Both the position numbers and the translations under genes were made by a program. From the NCBI GenBank assembly GCA_029948255.1, contig JALIZF010001330.1, positions 124,001-188,000 of the forward strand: 64,000 nt of DNA. Direction: 5' to 3'. Below the pieces are notes generated by a model that saw only the letters and a program-made list of their open reading frames with translations, had not been told where the DNA came from and did not search any database. This document shows, piece by piece, positions 1 to 10,466 of this stretch (position 1 is its first letter; the number at the start of each line of letters is the position of its first letter). This DNA is from Telmatactis stephensoni. Lineage: Eukaryota > Cnidaria > Anthozoa > Actiniaria > Isophelliidae.

Positions 1-74
1 TAACACACTATGTCATGGGCTTCAAGGGTGCATGCGTGCGTAAGTAGGAAATCCCCGAAGTAGAGCCGAATTGT

Positions 75-198
75 CAAGCTGAAAATGCCCATGTAAAAGA
101 AGCCCAAAATCAGCTTAAAAAGGACATTTAGATTAGCAAGCTGAAAATGCCCATGTAAAAGAAGCCCAAAATCAGCTTAAAAAGGACATTTAGATTAG
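75..198. repeat. 62-bp direct tandem duplication
   Basis: Two identical head-to-tail copies of a 62-bp unit (75-136 and 137-198). Each starts CAAGCTGAAAATGCCC and ends GACATTTAGATTAG. No coding content is apparent. Their identity points to a recent local duplication. Confidence 0.95.
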
Positions 199-880
199 CT
201 GCCGCTAGAGTAAGAGTGATTGACATGTTGTCGTTAATAAACTTTTTAACAAGACGCACGTCGAACCGTACACTGGTTGCCTGTAGTTCAACAAGCCTCA
301 GTAGTAAAGATCTTTAATTTGTCTGTCAACAGCTATTAGTGTTTGCCTTTCTCCTTTTATTATCATGCATGGTATTAAATATCTCACATGCAAAAATATT
401 CCCTGCGAGTATACCAGTTTATTCAACTTTATATTTCACTATATATCTCAATTGTTTGCTGTAAAGACTTCTACAATGGCGTTTTTGACACAATAACAAA
501 TTGTGTATTTTTTCGTTCATGTTTCAGATGTTTTATCCATTACGTGACCAAACGCATCAGGTCAAATAGAACATAAAAAATATATTGAATTTCAATAAAC
601 TTACCAAGGGCACTAGGACAAAGTCGGTGTGTGTGTATGGACTGTATGCACTAGTCGAAGTAAAACCCTACCCCCACCCCCAACCAGGGACAAGCCTTGA
701 AATGTGTCTATATCTATATTTGGATTTAATTTGAGGCCAGTAACCACATGGCCTCATAGAGGTCTATTTTTATAGATTGGTGTAGTTTGCAGTTGTTTGC
801 TATTGGATACACACAGAATCCTTTAAAATGCTTTTTATGTGCACAGTCCTCATATATATATATTTTTTTCATTTTTGCAG
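199..880. other. Non-coding, probable intron upstream of the exonuclease exon
   Basis: No convincing coding sequence was found here. The stretch ends in a pyrimidine-rich tract followed by TTTTTGCAG at 872-880, a good 3' splice acceptor for the exon that follows, so at least the 3' part is probably intron. The missing first exonuclease motif (DxE) was not found in this stretch and probably lies upstream of the window. Confidence 0.5.
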
Positions 881-1611
881 GTAACAACGCTGAAATCCTG
901 CAAATAGCATTAACAGATGGCACAAGTGACCTGAATAGGTACATTAAGCCAAAGCATGGTATAAGTGCAAGTGCTTCAGAAGATAACAGGCTGACATTCC
1001 ATCATGGAGTTCTGTTATACAACAACAGGCCTGTAAATTCATTACAGCTGCATAAAGCATTAACCATGTTGTTGAATTGGCTCAAGCCAAAAGCACCTTG
1101 TCTACTACTGGCACATAATGCAAAAACATTCAATGCAAAACACCTATTGGCAGCTGTTCAGTCTTGTCAGCTAAAAGAATTTGAGAATGCTGTTATAGAG
1201 TTTTCTGACACTCTGTATGCATTTAGAGAACAGTTTCCAGAGAGAAAATCACACAGCCAACCTAACTTGGTGAATGATCTACTGGGTTTTACGTATGATG
1301 TACATGTTATGTCAGATGCCCATGCATTACTCGAGATGACAAAATTTCTTAATATCTCAACTATTCATAAGCATAGTTTCACAAATGGCTGGTTATTAGA
1401 GTATTTTTCATTTCGTAGCAGAAAAAATGAAAATTTGAAATCACTTGCCCCACTAATAAACAACAAATCTGTTTCCAAGTGTATGGCAAATAAAATTGCA
1501 GAATCTGGATTTACTTTTCAATTTTTAAAAATCGCTTTCAATAGAGATGGTCCAGATGGAATCTCAAACATTCTACAAGAGAAAGTGCATGGAAAACAAA
1601 GAGTTACATAA
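881..1611 (+). CDS. DEDDh 3'-5' exonuclease-like domain, terminal exon
   Basis: The coding exon opens right after an AG acceptor at 879-880. The first residues are GNNAEILQIALTDG, typical of the strand after exonuclease motif I, and the frame ends at TAA 1609-1611. An Exo II-like segment reads LLAHNAKTFNAKHLL, and an Exo III-like segment reads DVHVMSDAHALLEM, where the H-x3-D spacing resembles DEDDh enzymes and the exonuclease-like domain of PML and TREX-type proteins. The expected Exo II aspartate is replaced by Asn (FNAK), so catalysis is doubtful. The DxE motif would be on an upstream exon not seen here. No frameshift or internal stop is present over about 243 codons, which suggests a real or recently active gene. 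Family assignment is by pattern only. Confidence 0.6.
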
Positions 1612-2110
1612 AATAATCGAGTTATAAATGGAATTTGTAAATTTTTATCACACAAAATGTATAGAAGGGAATTAAAAAGAAGTCAAATTATGATTTTTTT
1701 ACAAATAAGTTGCATTCATGTAAATGTTCAACAAATTTATACTCACTTGCTTCTCTTCAAAGTGCCAAATATGTGAGGAAATTCCTTTTCTTCCAAATTG
1801 TAGATAAAATGTCCCCTACATATCAGCTTCATGTAATCTACGTTTACTTTATGCTTGATGTACCATCGTTGTTGAGTCAAAAAGGCTTCGATTTGGATTC
1901 CCTGTGGTGATAATTACACAGGTGGACCATAGATTGTTAACTCGAAGAACTGGAAAACGTAATTATAACTTTCTTGAATGCATGGTAACCCTCATCTTTT
2001 ATTTTAAAAGTTACACAACATATTTGAAAACTAAAAAAAATATAACTTTGAAAAAAATGAGGTTTTTTTTCGTGTGTTTGAATGCTAGAATGTCAAAAAT
2101 TGAACATTTT
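1612..2110. other. Non-coding, AT-rich
   Basis: Probable 3' UTR or intergenic sequence after the exonuclease exon. The short reading frames here have low-complexity composition and no recognisable domain. Confidence 0.4.
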
Positions 2111-2402
2111 AGCGGGCATGTGGCTTTCCAAAAGCTGTAAAAAATGTGTGAAAAAGCACTTCACCGAGGTTAAAAAGATCATTTCTTGTTATATATTTTA
2201 CTATTTTACCTGTTTCTACTGAAATCCTGTCAACTCTGATTCTTCGGGGTCATTTCAGCGGGCATGTGGCTTTCCAAAAGCTGTAAAAAATGTGTGAAAA
2301 AGCACTTCACAGAGGTTAAAAAGATCATTTCTTGTTATATATTTTACTATTTTACCTGTCTCTACTGAAATCCTGTCAACTCTGATTCTTCGGGGTCTTT
2401 TC
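2111..2402. repeat. 146-bp direct tandem duplication
   Basis: Two near-identical copies (2111-2256 and 2257-2402) beginning AGCGGGCATGTGGCTTTCC and ending just after GATTCTTCGGGGTC. Only a few substitutions separate them. The following sequence contains GCACGGTGACCCC (about 2507), a motif also found near 36337, so this is part of a dispersed repeat family. Confidence 0.9.
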
Positions 2403-3693
2403 AGAGGCCAAATAGACATATCAACGAATTAGCCGGAATGCATTGAATGTTTGTAAGAAATCGCTAAAACACTCTTGTCTTTCAAGAAAAATATTTCCTA
2501 AACTAGCACGGTGACCCCCCCCCCGTTTTTTGTTAGCTATAAGATAAATAACTCAAAATCTACAAAATATCCAATTTATAGCGATTTTTATAGGTAGAAT
2601 CAATAACTGAGGAATCACCTTAATACAATTTCAACAAAACCATCTCAGACAACTGTTGAAATTTGGAGATACAGTTATGCTAAGGGAGTTTTAAGAGTTA
2701 TTGGACATATATTTGATGACATTGACATTTATGTGATGTTGAAGACCTGAATTAGAATTGGTTAATTCAATGCTCTCAGAGTGATGCCCTATAAGAGATG
2801 ATTCTACATTAATTGCTTTAATATTTAGAAGGCATAGAATGTCTTATGAACAGCAGAGATACCTCTTATAACTCCATTGATGATATTTAATGTTCTGAGA
2901 CTTCAAAGACGTTGCTAACGAAGACGTTGCTAATGAATGACAATATCTGTAAGAATACACAAAAAATATCCTTTTCAGTACAGAATTACCAAAGGGTCTT
3001 TTTTTGTGTGTAAAGTTAAGTCACTGTTCAATCAAATGCCACCCTACTTTGTCAACAAACCGATATCTATGTAAACCTATACACAATCTACATAAGATAA
3101 CTTGATTTGTATTCCTTAAAATATGAATTTGGAAAGGATAAATACACCACCACATTTGTAGTCAAAATATGTAGAAAACATGAATAATTTTTGCTGGCAA
3201 ATTTGGATAGCAATGTTGTCCTTGGTTGAAATTTTGTGTACTGTTCACTCTGTCCAAATTGTAACATACCTGAAAACTGCCGGTCAATAGTGCTTGAGGT
3301 CTCTGACCGGCTGCTGGTCAAATATACACAGCGTATTTGCTTAACTATACTAACGAAACCGAAGGTTAAGAAGCATAACGTCAAGCTGAGCTCATTTTCA
3401 GATTTGTATTTACTGTTGTTGTAAGCTCAACTGCTTTCTCCACACACTGATTGATTACTCATCCAGCATATTATAAGGTACAAACACTAAAACTCATTAG
3501 TGCTATTTAATACTAAATAGTGCTAATTATTTCATGCTTTTAATGTTTGTACTCTATATCATAAATGCTTATTCATGACTGAAAAGTTTAGATGTCACTA
3601 CCATTTGTAGAATATATATGTTAATTTGTAGTCTGTCTATTTTGACTAGAAATCAAAACACAATCCTACATATTTGAGGCAATGTACTACACT
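2403..3693. other. Non-coding, repeat-derived
   Basis: AT-rich sequence without a supported gene. It shares the GCACGGTGACCCC motif with the repeat near 36.3 kb. Nothing else is recognisable. Confidence 0.35.
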
Positions 3694-3942
3694 TTACTCA
3701 ATGGATCGTGTAATCTCATCTCTCTGATTGCCCAAACACCAGCAGAAGTCAGGTTGGCTTTGAAGCCTTTCAGCGGTTTCGGGAGTCTTGTTATTCCCAT
3801 CACATCCTTGGTCACCGAAAATACCATTATCTGTTAAAGGGAAATCTATTTCCGCATGTTGTTTGAAATATGATAAGCGATATGAACCAAAGCGTCGTAC
3901 AAAGGAATGACCAAGTATACATACAACAGTACTGTTTGACAT
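3694..3942 (-). pseudogene. Fragment resembling the N-terminus of an SGNH/esterase-like domain
   Basis: An 82-codon minus-strand frame opens MSNSTVVCILGHSFVRRFG. The segment ILGHSFVRR resembles the first block (GxS nucleophile region) of SGNH-fold hydrolase-like domains found in many retroelement proteins. The rest is Cys-rich (FGDQGCDGN, DFCWCLGNQRDE) and ends without the downstream N and DxxH blocks. There is no neighbouring continuation, so it is best read as a truncated exon or element fragment. Alternatives are a chance frame or a real small exon. Confidence 0.35.
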
Positions 3943-4284
3943 GTTGCTTACCTGTCTAGCAATGAGTTATGAATACTACAAAACTTACGGCTTTTATGCT
4001 CAAGTTTGAACACAAAAGGATCACAGAACAATAGATTTGGAACAAAAGATTTTTCATGCGGAACTTCGTGACCGAATTAGCCAATCATTGACCGACAATT
4101 ACACTAACTGTCACTTTGATGCAGACGGAAAAGGAGCTACTGTGAAAGTAATATGCTAATGTTTTAGAGTTGATCCGAATCACCATAGAACAATTGTTTC
4201 TTTTAAATTTTGTTACTTTCGTTACATTTACTTCTTATGATTCATTCCGTCTATGTTTCTTTTACAGATTGGCAACTATTTGGC
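3943..4284. other. Leader region upstream of the Helitron-like gene
   Basis: No gene seen. It contains a CCAATCATTGACCGACA motif near 4080 that recurs downstream of the same element (near 7967), and a possible acceptor TTTTACAG at 4260-4267 just before the first ATG of the Helitron frame. Confidence 0.35.
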
Positions 4285-7200
4285 ATGAATCGGTTAACGG
4301 AAGAAACAGCCAACAAATATTGGAGTCAGAGACCTCTTCATACGGTAACGTACGATTTATTGACGAGACAAACTAGACGTAATTACGCCATTGAATTGGC
4401 AGACAAACGCAACTACCTACGGACGAAAGAACATAACTTTGGTCGTACTTATGACACCACTTTACCAGATAATTTTGTGGACGAGTGTTTTGAAAACGAT
4501 CGTAATGATTTACTATTTTGGTCAGCAAATCTTTCTTATGGCTATTGTAGCAAATGTTATTTGTTACATTTTCAAACAATGAAATCAAACTTCGGGCAAA
4601 GATACAAACCTAAAGTTACTTGTAAATGTGGTGAGAACAAGTACATTGTTCCAAGAATTGATTTATTTCCAGCACACGTGCTTCATTTGACCATCAGAGA
4701 ATGTAAAATTGTAACTTTGAATTGTTACAGATTCATTATGATAGATGGTTGTTTAAAACAGTTTCTGGAGCAATTAATACGGCGGCAAGATTGAACTGCA
4801 GTCCCTACAGAGCATTAGAGTGTAAACCGTTCTCAAGAAGTTATTGGCAATGGGCTCATGTGCAACTTATCGATACCATGAGGCAACACGGTTATCCTTC
4901 TCTGTTTATCACATTGTCTCCCTATGAAAGGACGTTTCCATATCCAAATTTTTTAGAAGACATATTTTCAAGGCATCATTTTATTCCCACAAAGTTGGCG
5001 ACATTAGATACGGAAGCAATAACGCATACTTTGGAACAATTAGTTAGGGGTTACAGCACGGGGTGTACTAACGGAAGATGGACTAGAGATTTGGCTACTA
5101 AAGAAAAAGGACATGTAAATGTTCTTACTTATTTCTACCGTTTTGAATTTCAAAAACGCGGCACTGCTCATTTGCACTTGTTGGTTTGGTTGCGGTCATT
5201 GAAAGATGCCAAGATAGATCGTATTCGTGCCGACATTCCTAACGTTTCAAGCGTTGAAGACGCTTTTAAAATACGGCACTTTCAGAAATTGGCAAATCCT
5301 TCTGCTTTTTTAACCGTACAGAATCGAAGCACATTTTTCAACAACCGTACAGGAAATCTTCACGTACAACATGATGCTAGAGCTTTTGCATGTAATCTTC
5401 GTGCTTACATTAAAGCTCTCGTGCCATCGTTTCAATTTGCGATGGATTTGCAGTGTTCGGATGGAAATGGGATGTTGCTAAAATATGTTTCTAGTTACGT
5501 GGCTAAATTTCCGGACAGTTTGAATATGGAATTGTTATTCAATAGAAGACTTCCTGGAGTGGTTGCCGCAATCAGATATCTTACAACAATGAAAGTAGCA
5601 GAAACAGAAATGATAATGCATTTGAACAACGTTAAACTTTCTTACACTCCCACGGTGTGCAAAAAATACACGGTTCCAGTTTCGGCTAGAGCAGACGACA
5701 ATAACGTCGTAAGAAAGTACAGAAATAGAAGAAATAACAACAGGGATCTCAATTTCGCAGAATGGCTAAGAAAGGTTGACCATACAAAAGCAATACCAAC
5801 CGCTTATAAACACAGGAATACCATTTTAGGTATTAAATTCGTTTCGCATATTAATGCGGAATATTTCTTTCAATTGTTGTTGATGTTTTATTGCCGCACG
5901 AGAAAAGAAGAGTTACAACATCGTATATACGAACAACTACCCACTACAACTTCAATATTTCGTAGCTTGTACATTGAAACTTCCGCATCTATTTGAAGAT
6001 GACAATCGCGAGTTCCGATGCATGTTAGAAAGAGAAGGACACAAAGAGTATTACATTAACAATGTAACATCTTATGTTACTGCTCTTCATGACATGTATC
6101 GACTTTCGACAATGCGATTGTTCCGTGGCCATAATTTGAATTTCCAAACTGAACTCACTTTGGAAGATTTAACACTTGAAGGTGCTCAATTGGCTACATA
6201 TACGTCATTCATGAGAAATTGTACGGCAAGAACAGAAAACATGTTCCAACGTGATGCCGCATGGAGAACTCCAATTCTGGTCACCGGACATGCTGGTTCA
6301 GGAAAAACCTGTCGTACACAAATGTATCTTATTTGCTATTCGTGAACATTTAAATATTTTGGTGGCGGCCCCAACAGGGTTTTTGGTTTGTATGTACAAA
6401 AAAATTTTCAGAGATCAAATTACCACAGACACCGTTCATGGAGCATTTGGCATTCCTGTATCAGTTAACGGACAATACGACTACAAATGGGATATGTCGG
6501 TATACGATTTGGTTGTAATGGACGAAGTTTCAATGATCTCAACTAGAAATTTTAGACATGTCTGGCATACATTAAACGAGGCACCGGTTACTCCCTTACT
6601 CTTGCTTTGTGGTGACATAGGACAAATGAAACCTATAGAAACAAGAGACGGAAGAATTCATCCAGTGGAAAGTATATTAATGACTGAATTGGCCAGATCT
6701 TTTAACAATTTCTTTCTAAGAACTCAACATAGATGTCAAGATTCTTTCCTTGATGACTTCTTACGATCAATCAGAACCTTTCCCCCATCAAGACAACTGT
6801 TGCAACGTTTAAATGACGCATGTCTATTGTCACCACACTATGACGAGAACAAAATATATAGTCATTGTCTTCAATTTCCAGACTGTGTTATTTTAACCGT
6901 CACTAAGACTCCGGTAAGTGCCTTAAATATGACCATAGTTTCACGCCTGTTTGAAAATGACGTTCCTCTTAGCGTTGTTTCCTTAGATTCGCCATTGGAG
7001 AAAGTGCCTATATATATCAACATGAATGTTGTTGTAACTATGAACCGTGATAAACAGACAGGTGTTGTTAACGGTCAAGCTGCGCAAATTCTTAGATTTG
7101 AAAACCAAACGATCATTGTTAAATTGGCTAACGGAATTGTTGCACCAATTTATAAGGTAACAGATTCCAACCGTAGAACGGTTTACCCTCTAGACCTGAG

Positions 7201-7405
7201 GTATGCACTCACCATTGCTAAAGTACAAGGCCAAACGCTACCACACGCGCTAGTTTATTTAGACACTGAAACCTTGGACGCAACAACAACGTACTTTGCC
7301 TTATCAAGAGTTAAACTGCTTTCCAATATGAAATTCATCACAAAAGTAACTAAAAACCATTTCACACTTTTAGAATATGAATTTCTTCTTTATACATTGT
7401 TATAA
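4285..7405 (+). pseudogene. Helitron-like Rep-helicase (HUH nuclease + Pif1-type helicase), frameshifted
   Basis: Four overlapping frames form one Helitron protein. Frame one (from ATG 4285) holds the N-terminal region with paired Cys motifs (YCSKCY, CKCGENKY). Frame two (about 4722-5996) has the Rep domain: FEFQKRGTAHLHLLVW contains the HUH-type H-x-H metal site at about 5169-5177, and LKYVSSYVAKFPD holds two tyrosines in Y-x3-Y-x2-K spacing, as in Helitron Rep. Frame three (5974-6345) brings the helicase Walker A GHAGSGKT. Frame four (to 7405) has Walker B VVMDEVSMIS, LLCGDIGQMKPIE, RTQHRCQDSF, and the late motifs KVQGQTLPHA and YFALSRVK, as in Pif1-family helicases. Frame breaks fall near 4720, 5980 and 6315. 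All look like small indels, and no slippery site or structure was seen, so the copy is probably dead. Family members usually run above 1,200 residues; the sum here is about 1,000. Confidence 0.85.
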
Positions 7406-9022
7406 AGATTTTGATTTCAAAAATAACACTAGCAGGTGGCAGGTTATTTTGAAAAATCTAGTTTTATCTTCATTTTCTTTTGTTTTCCTCATAAGTTACT
7501 GCTACCTTGTCGTGGTTATGAGGCCATCAATTTGCAACTAAAGTTCGTGAAGTCGTCTTCCATTAAAATGCTGTGGTTGAATCATGAAATTGACTTTAAA
7601 CTAAATTATCCAAATGCAGTAAAACGTTTGTTAAAATGGAGTAGATTAGAAAATTTGAATGAGAAATCATTGTGAAAACTATTAACCAATCACGAAGCGA
7701 GAATTATCAAAACATGTATATGAATTAGTCACTCGCCAAACGAAATGATGAAATTACTACTGACAACAGCAAGCGGAAACACCGAAATTACTAATGATAA
7801 ATTTCCGCCAATCAATGAAACAAAATTGTAAACATAGCTAATATTAACCAATCAGCAAACGAGAATAACGATCACTATTAACCAATCACGAAACGATTTT
7901 TATCAAAACAAACAGTTAACTTAGTTAATCAGTCACTAGAACAATGAAATGTCTACGGAGAATTTTTAACCAATCTTTGACCGACACGTATCAAAACAAT
8001 GAAATGGAGGAGGCAATTAGAAAAAGAATGAAATCATTACTAAGAACGTTCAACCTGTCACTATAAACATTATCATAATGGTAAATAGATTGGACATTCG
8101 ATACCGAGATTGATGACGTCGATACTGGTAAGTATTAGTCGATCGGGGGATTTGTAATTCAAGAACATTTCTACAGATATCATAATGAAGATGTTAAAAA
8201 CAAAATGGCGGACAAAGTTGATTTGAAAAGCAAGTAACAGGGGAACGTTTTATTTATTTCAAGAATCACGGCTATTATCATATTGCAAATTAAACCAAGA
8301 TAAAGCCAATTGGCTTTTCTGAGTTACTGGGTCATTTGAAATGCCAGAAAGCGAAAGCTTCTCAAGAATTTTAGGTCATTTATTCCCAAAATGCAAGCAG
8401 TCTTTGAAGCTGGATCAGGATTACAGTACATGTCAATTCACTTTCGTCTGTAAATTGAGATTATTTTAAAAGTTACCTTTCGAAAAAATTCGCTTGTAGT
8501 CAACGTGCTGTTATCCAACAATGTAAGTAACTTAGCTTAATTTGTATGTTATAAATATTAGTAATAAAGAGTCAGTTTTTGTCTGCACACAATTGCTTCC
8601 TTTGTAACTCATATTCATAATATAGTTTAATATTTTAATTTAATCAGTTTCGCCACAAATTTTATTTTTTACAAAGTCGAAGATCTATACTGTTTTCTTC
8701 AAAACCAAACTGAGTAAGTTATTTATGTAGCTTTTGTGTCAAACTTTGCTTGTGAGGTTGCTTAACCTTCCTCCAGTCCCCCCTAAGGCATAATTAACGG
8801 ACAGTCCCCTAGTCTTTTTCACATGTGTTTTTAGTGTTGGGCTTCCTTTGTCTTTTTCCACACTTTATACCCTTGCCTTTGCAGATCCTTGAGAAACTCA
8901 ACATGTATGACGAATTTGCTTAAGTGAAAGAATTTCTGACAAATGATGTTATTCCATCTCACAAGGGGGAGGGCAAGGGGTTCTAATAGTAATCGCCATA
9001 TTTATCTATATATTAATTAATC
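7406..9022. other. Non-coding flank of the Helitron
   Basis: No supported gene. The first part includes a 79-codon frame (7436-7675) with no recognisable domain. 7683-7985 carries spaced CCAAT-type repeats (listed separately). The rest is AT-rich and featureless. Confidence 0.4.
7683..7985. repeat. Spaced TTAACCAATC repeats downstream of the Helitron gene
   Basis: TTAACCAATC recurs near 7683, 7843, 7878 and 7967, each followed by a variable ACGAAACG- or TTTGACCGACA-like stretch. A related copy (AGCCAATCATTGACCGACA) lies upstream of the coding region near 4080. Repeats on both sides of the gene suggest subterminal repeats of the element or a shared regulatory motif. Confidence 0.5.
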
Positions 9023-9677
9023 CAGGGTTCGTGCTACATTTTCATCACAAAAAAAGGACTTTTCAAGCACTTTTCAAGCACAAAAATTTTCTTTTCAAGG
9101 ACTAAGTTTTTTGTGAAGCGCCCAGAGAAAATAGTAAAGCCGCGGCTACACGAGCGATTTTTTGCCTGCACAGGCGACGCGATTTTCTGAAATGATCGGC
9201 ACATGGTGGTGGCTACACGAAGCGACGATAAATGTTGGCGATGAAAGCCACATTCACAGATATCAAAAATATTGGCAAAGAATAAGTTTATTTTGTAAAC
9301 ATCAATTCAAATTACAAAATCCAATAATATAAATAAACAAACTGTGGTTTTGTCGGTCAAAATAATCTGGAAGAATTGAAGAACAAGTGGTGAATATATT
9401 ACCTAAATGCTTCCTCGGGTTTTCCTTCGACTTCTGCTTCTTTTGTGAAGTCCCGGAAAAAAAGCCTCGTGCAAGTAAACAGAAACTCTTAAATAAATTT
9501 TCATTTTTATCAATTCATTTTGATAGGAAAGTTAGAAATAACAAAGTTTGCATCAGATTCAAGGAGTATTCCAGGATTTTAGTTTTTTCTTATTTTCAAG
9601 GGCTTTTCCAGTGCACTTGAAAACGTGTTTTCAATTCCAGGGCTTTTCAAGGATTCCAAGGAGTAGCACGAACCCTG
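9023..9677. mobile_element. Non-autonomous DNA element with 15-bp TIRs (hAT-like)
   Basis: The left end CAGGGTTCGTGCTAC (9023-9037) is repeated exactly as the inverted right end GTAGCACGAACCCTG (9663-9677). The direct repeat TTAATC lies immediately outside both ends (9017-9022 and 9678-9683), consistent with a target-site duplication. Subterminal TTTTCAAG motifs recur in both orientations (for example near 9060 and 9590-9650). There is no transposase. CAGGG-type ends are common in hAT elements, but hAT duplications are normally 8 bp, so the superfamily is uncertain. Confidence 0.75.
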
Positions 9678-10466
9678 TTAATCTTTTATTTTTTTGTAAT
9701 CCACACGCCCCTTGTGGAAATCAGTGTTAGTTGATGGGGCAAGCGTGTATAAATAAAGTATTTAATATTGATGAAACAATACACACATGGTGATGAGAAT
9801 TTCAGTGAAGTCACAGGAGGAAAGGATGAGAGCCCAGAAGCTGCCTTGGCAGATTCGCTCTATAATGCAGCTCAATATCCAGAGGAGGTAATGCACAAAG
9901 GTATCAGGTTACCCCTAGGAACCTGTCTGCATCCAATTCTTGTACAATGCAAAAGCTTTGAGTTAAAAATGTAACCTTCAAAATGTGAAACAATTTCGGG
10001 AACTGTTAGACAAAATGTAAGTAATTAACCTTAGAATTTCTCTTGAACAATTCAGTATGTAAAACCGAGTATTTATACTTGTTTTGTCATTGTATCTTAG
10101 CTTCAGATTGCTAGTTGTTAATAAAATGTTGAAACAGTTTCTTTGATGGCCTCAAAACTTGCTGGCACCGATTCAGAATTTCAATCATTTCCTACAATAT
10201 TAATATTTTGTGGTAAACGTAGACATGCTAATCAAGATAGAACTATGCAAAGTCATTGAATACGTATATTCTGCTGTAGTCATGGTCATTATTAGCATTC
10301 CTCTGGGGTTCTTAGGCCCTTGGGGTTTGAGCTGTATGCTCATTGGTTAGGGAATGGTACTTAAGTGAAGGATGCTCTCTTTCCCAGGTAATGAGCAAGA
10401 TAGCCTAACAGCATAGTGGCGTTTTTGGTATTTGTGAAATCAACCCTGGCTTAAACTTGTGTAATC
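9678..10466. other. Mostly non-coding; possible short exon near 9780-9890
   Basis: A short frame near 9806-9887 (SEVTGGKDESPEAALADSLY then NAAQYPEE) runs from a TTTCAG-type acceptor to a GAG|GTAATG donor-like site, so it may be an internal exon. There is no homology I can name. The remainder is AT-rich without features. Confidence 0.25.

Noticed and set aside
5960..6330. Programmed frameshifting in the Helitron gene
   Set aside because: No X XXY YYZ heptamer in register and no strong stem follow the breaks. Simple indels explain them.
7436..7675. 79-codon frame after the Helitron
   Set aside because: No recognisable domain, AT-rich composition, no splice or promoter support.
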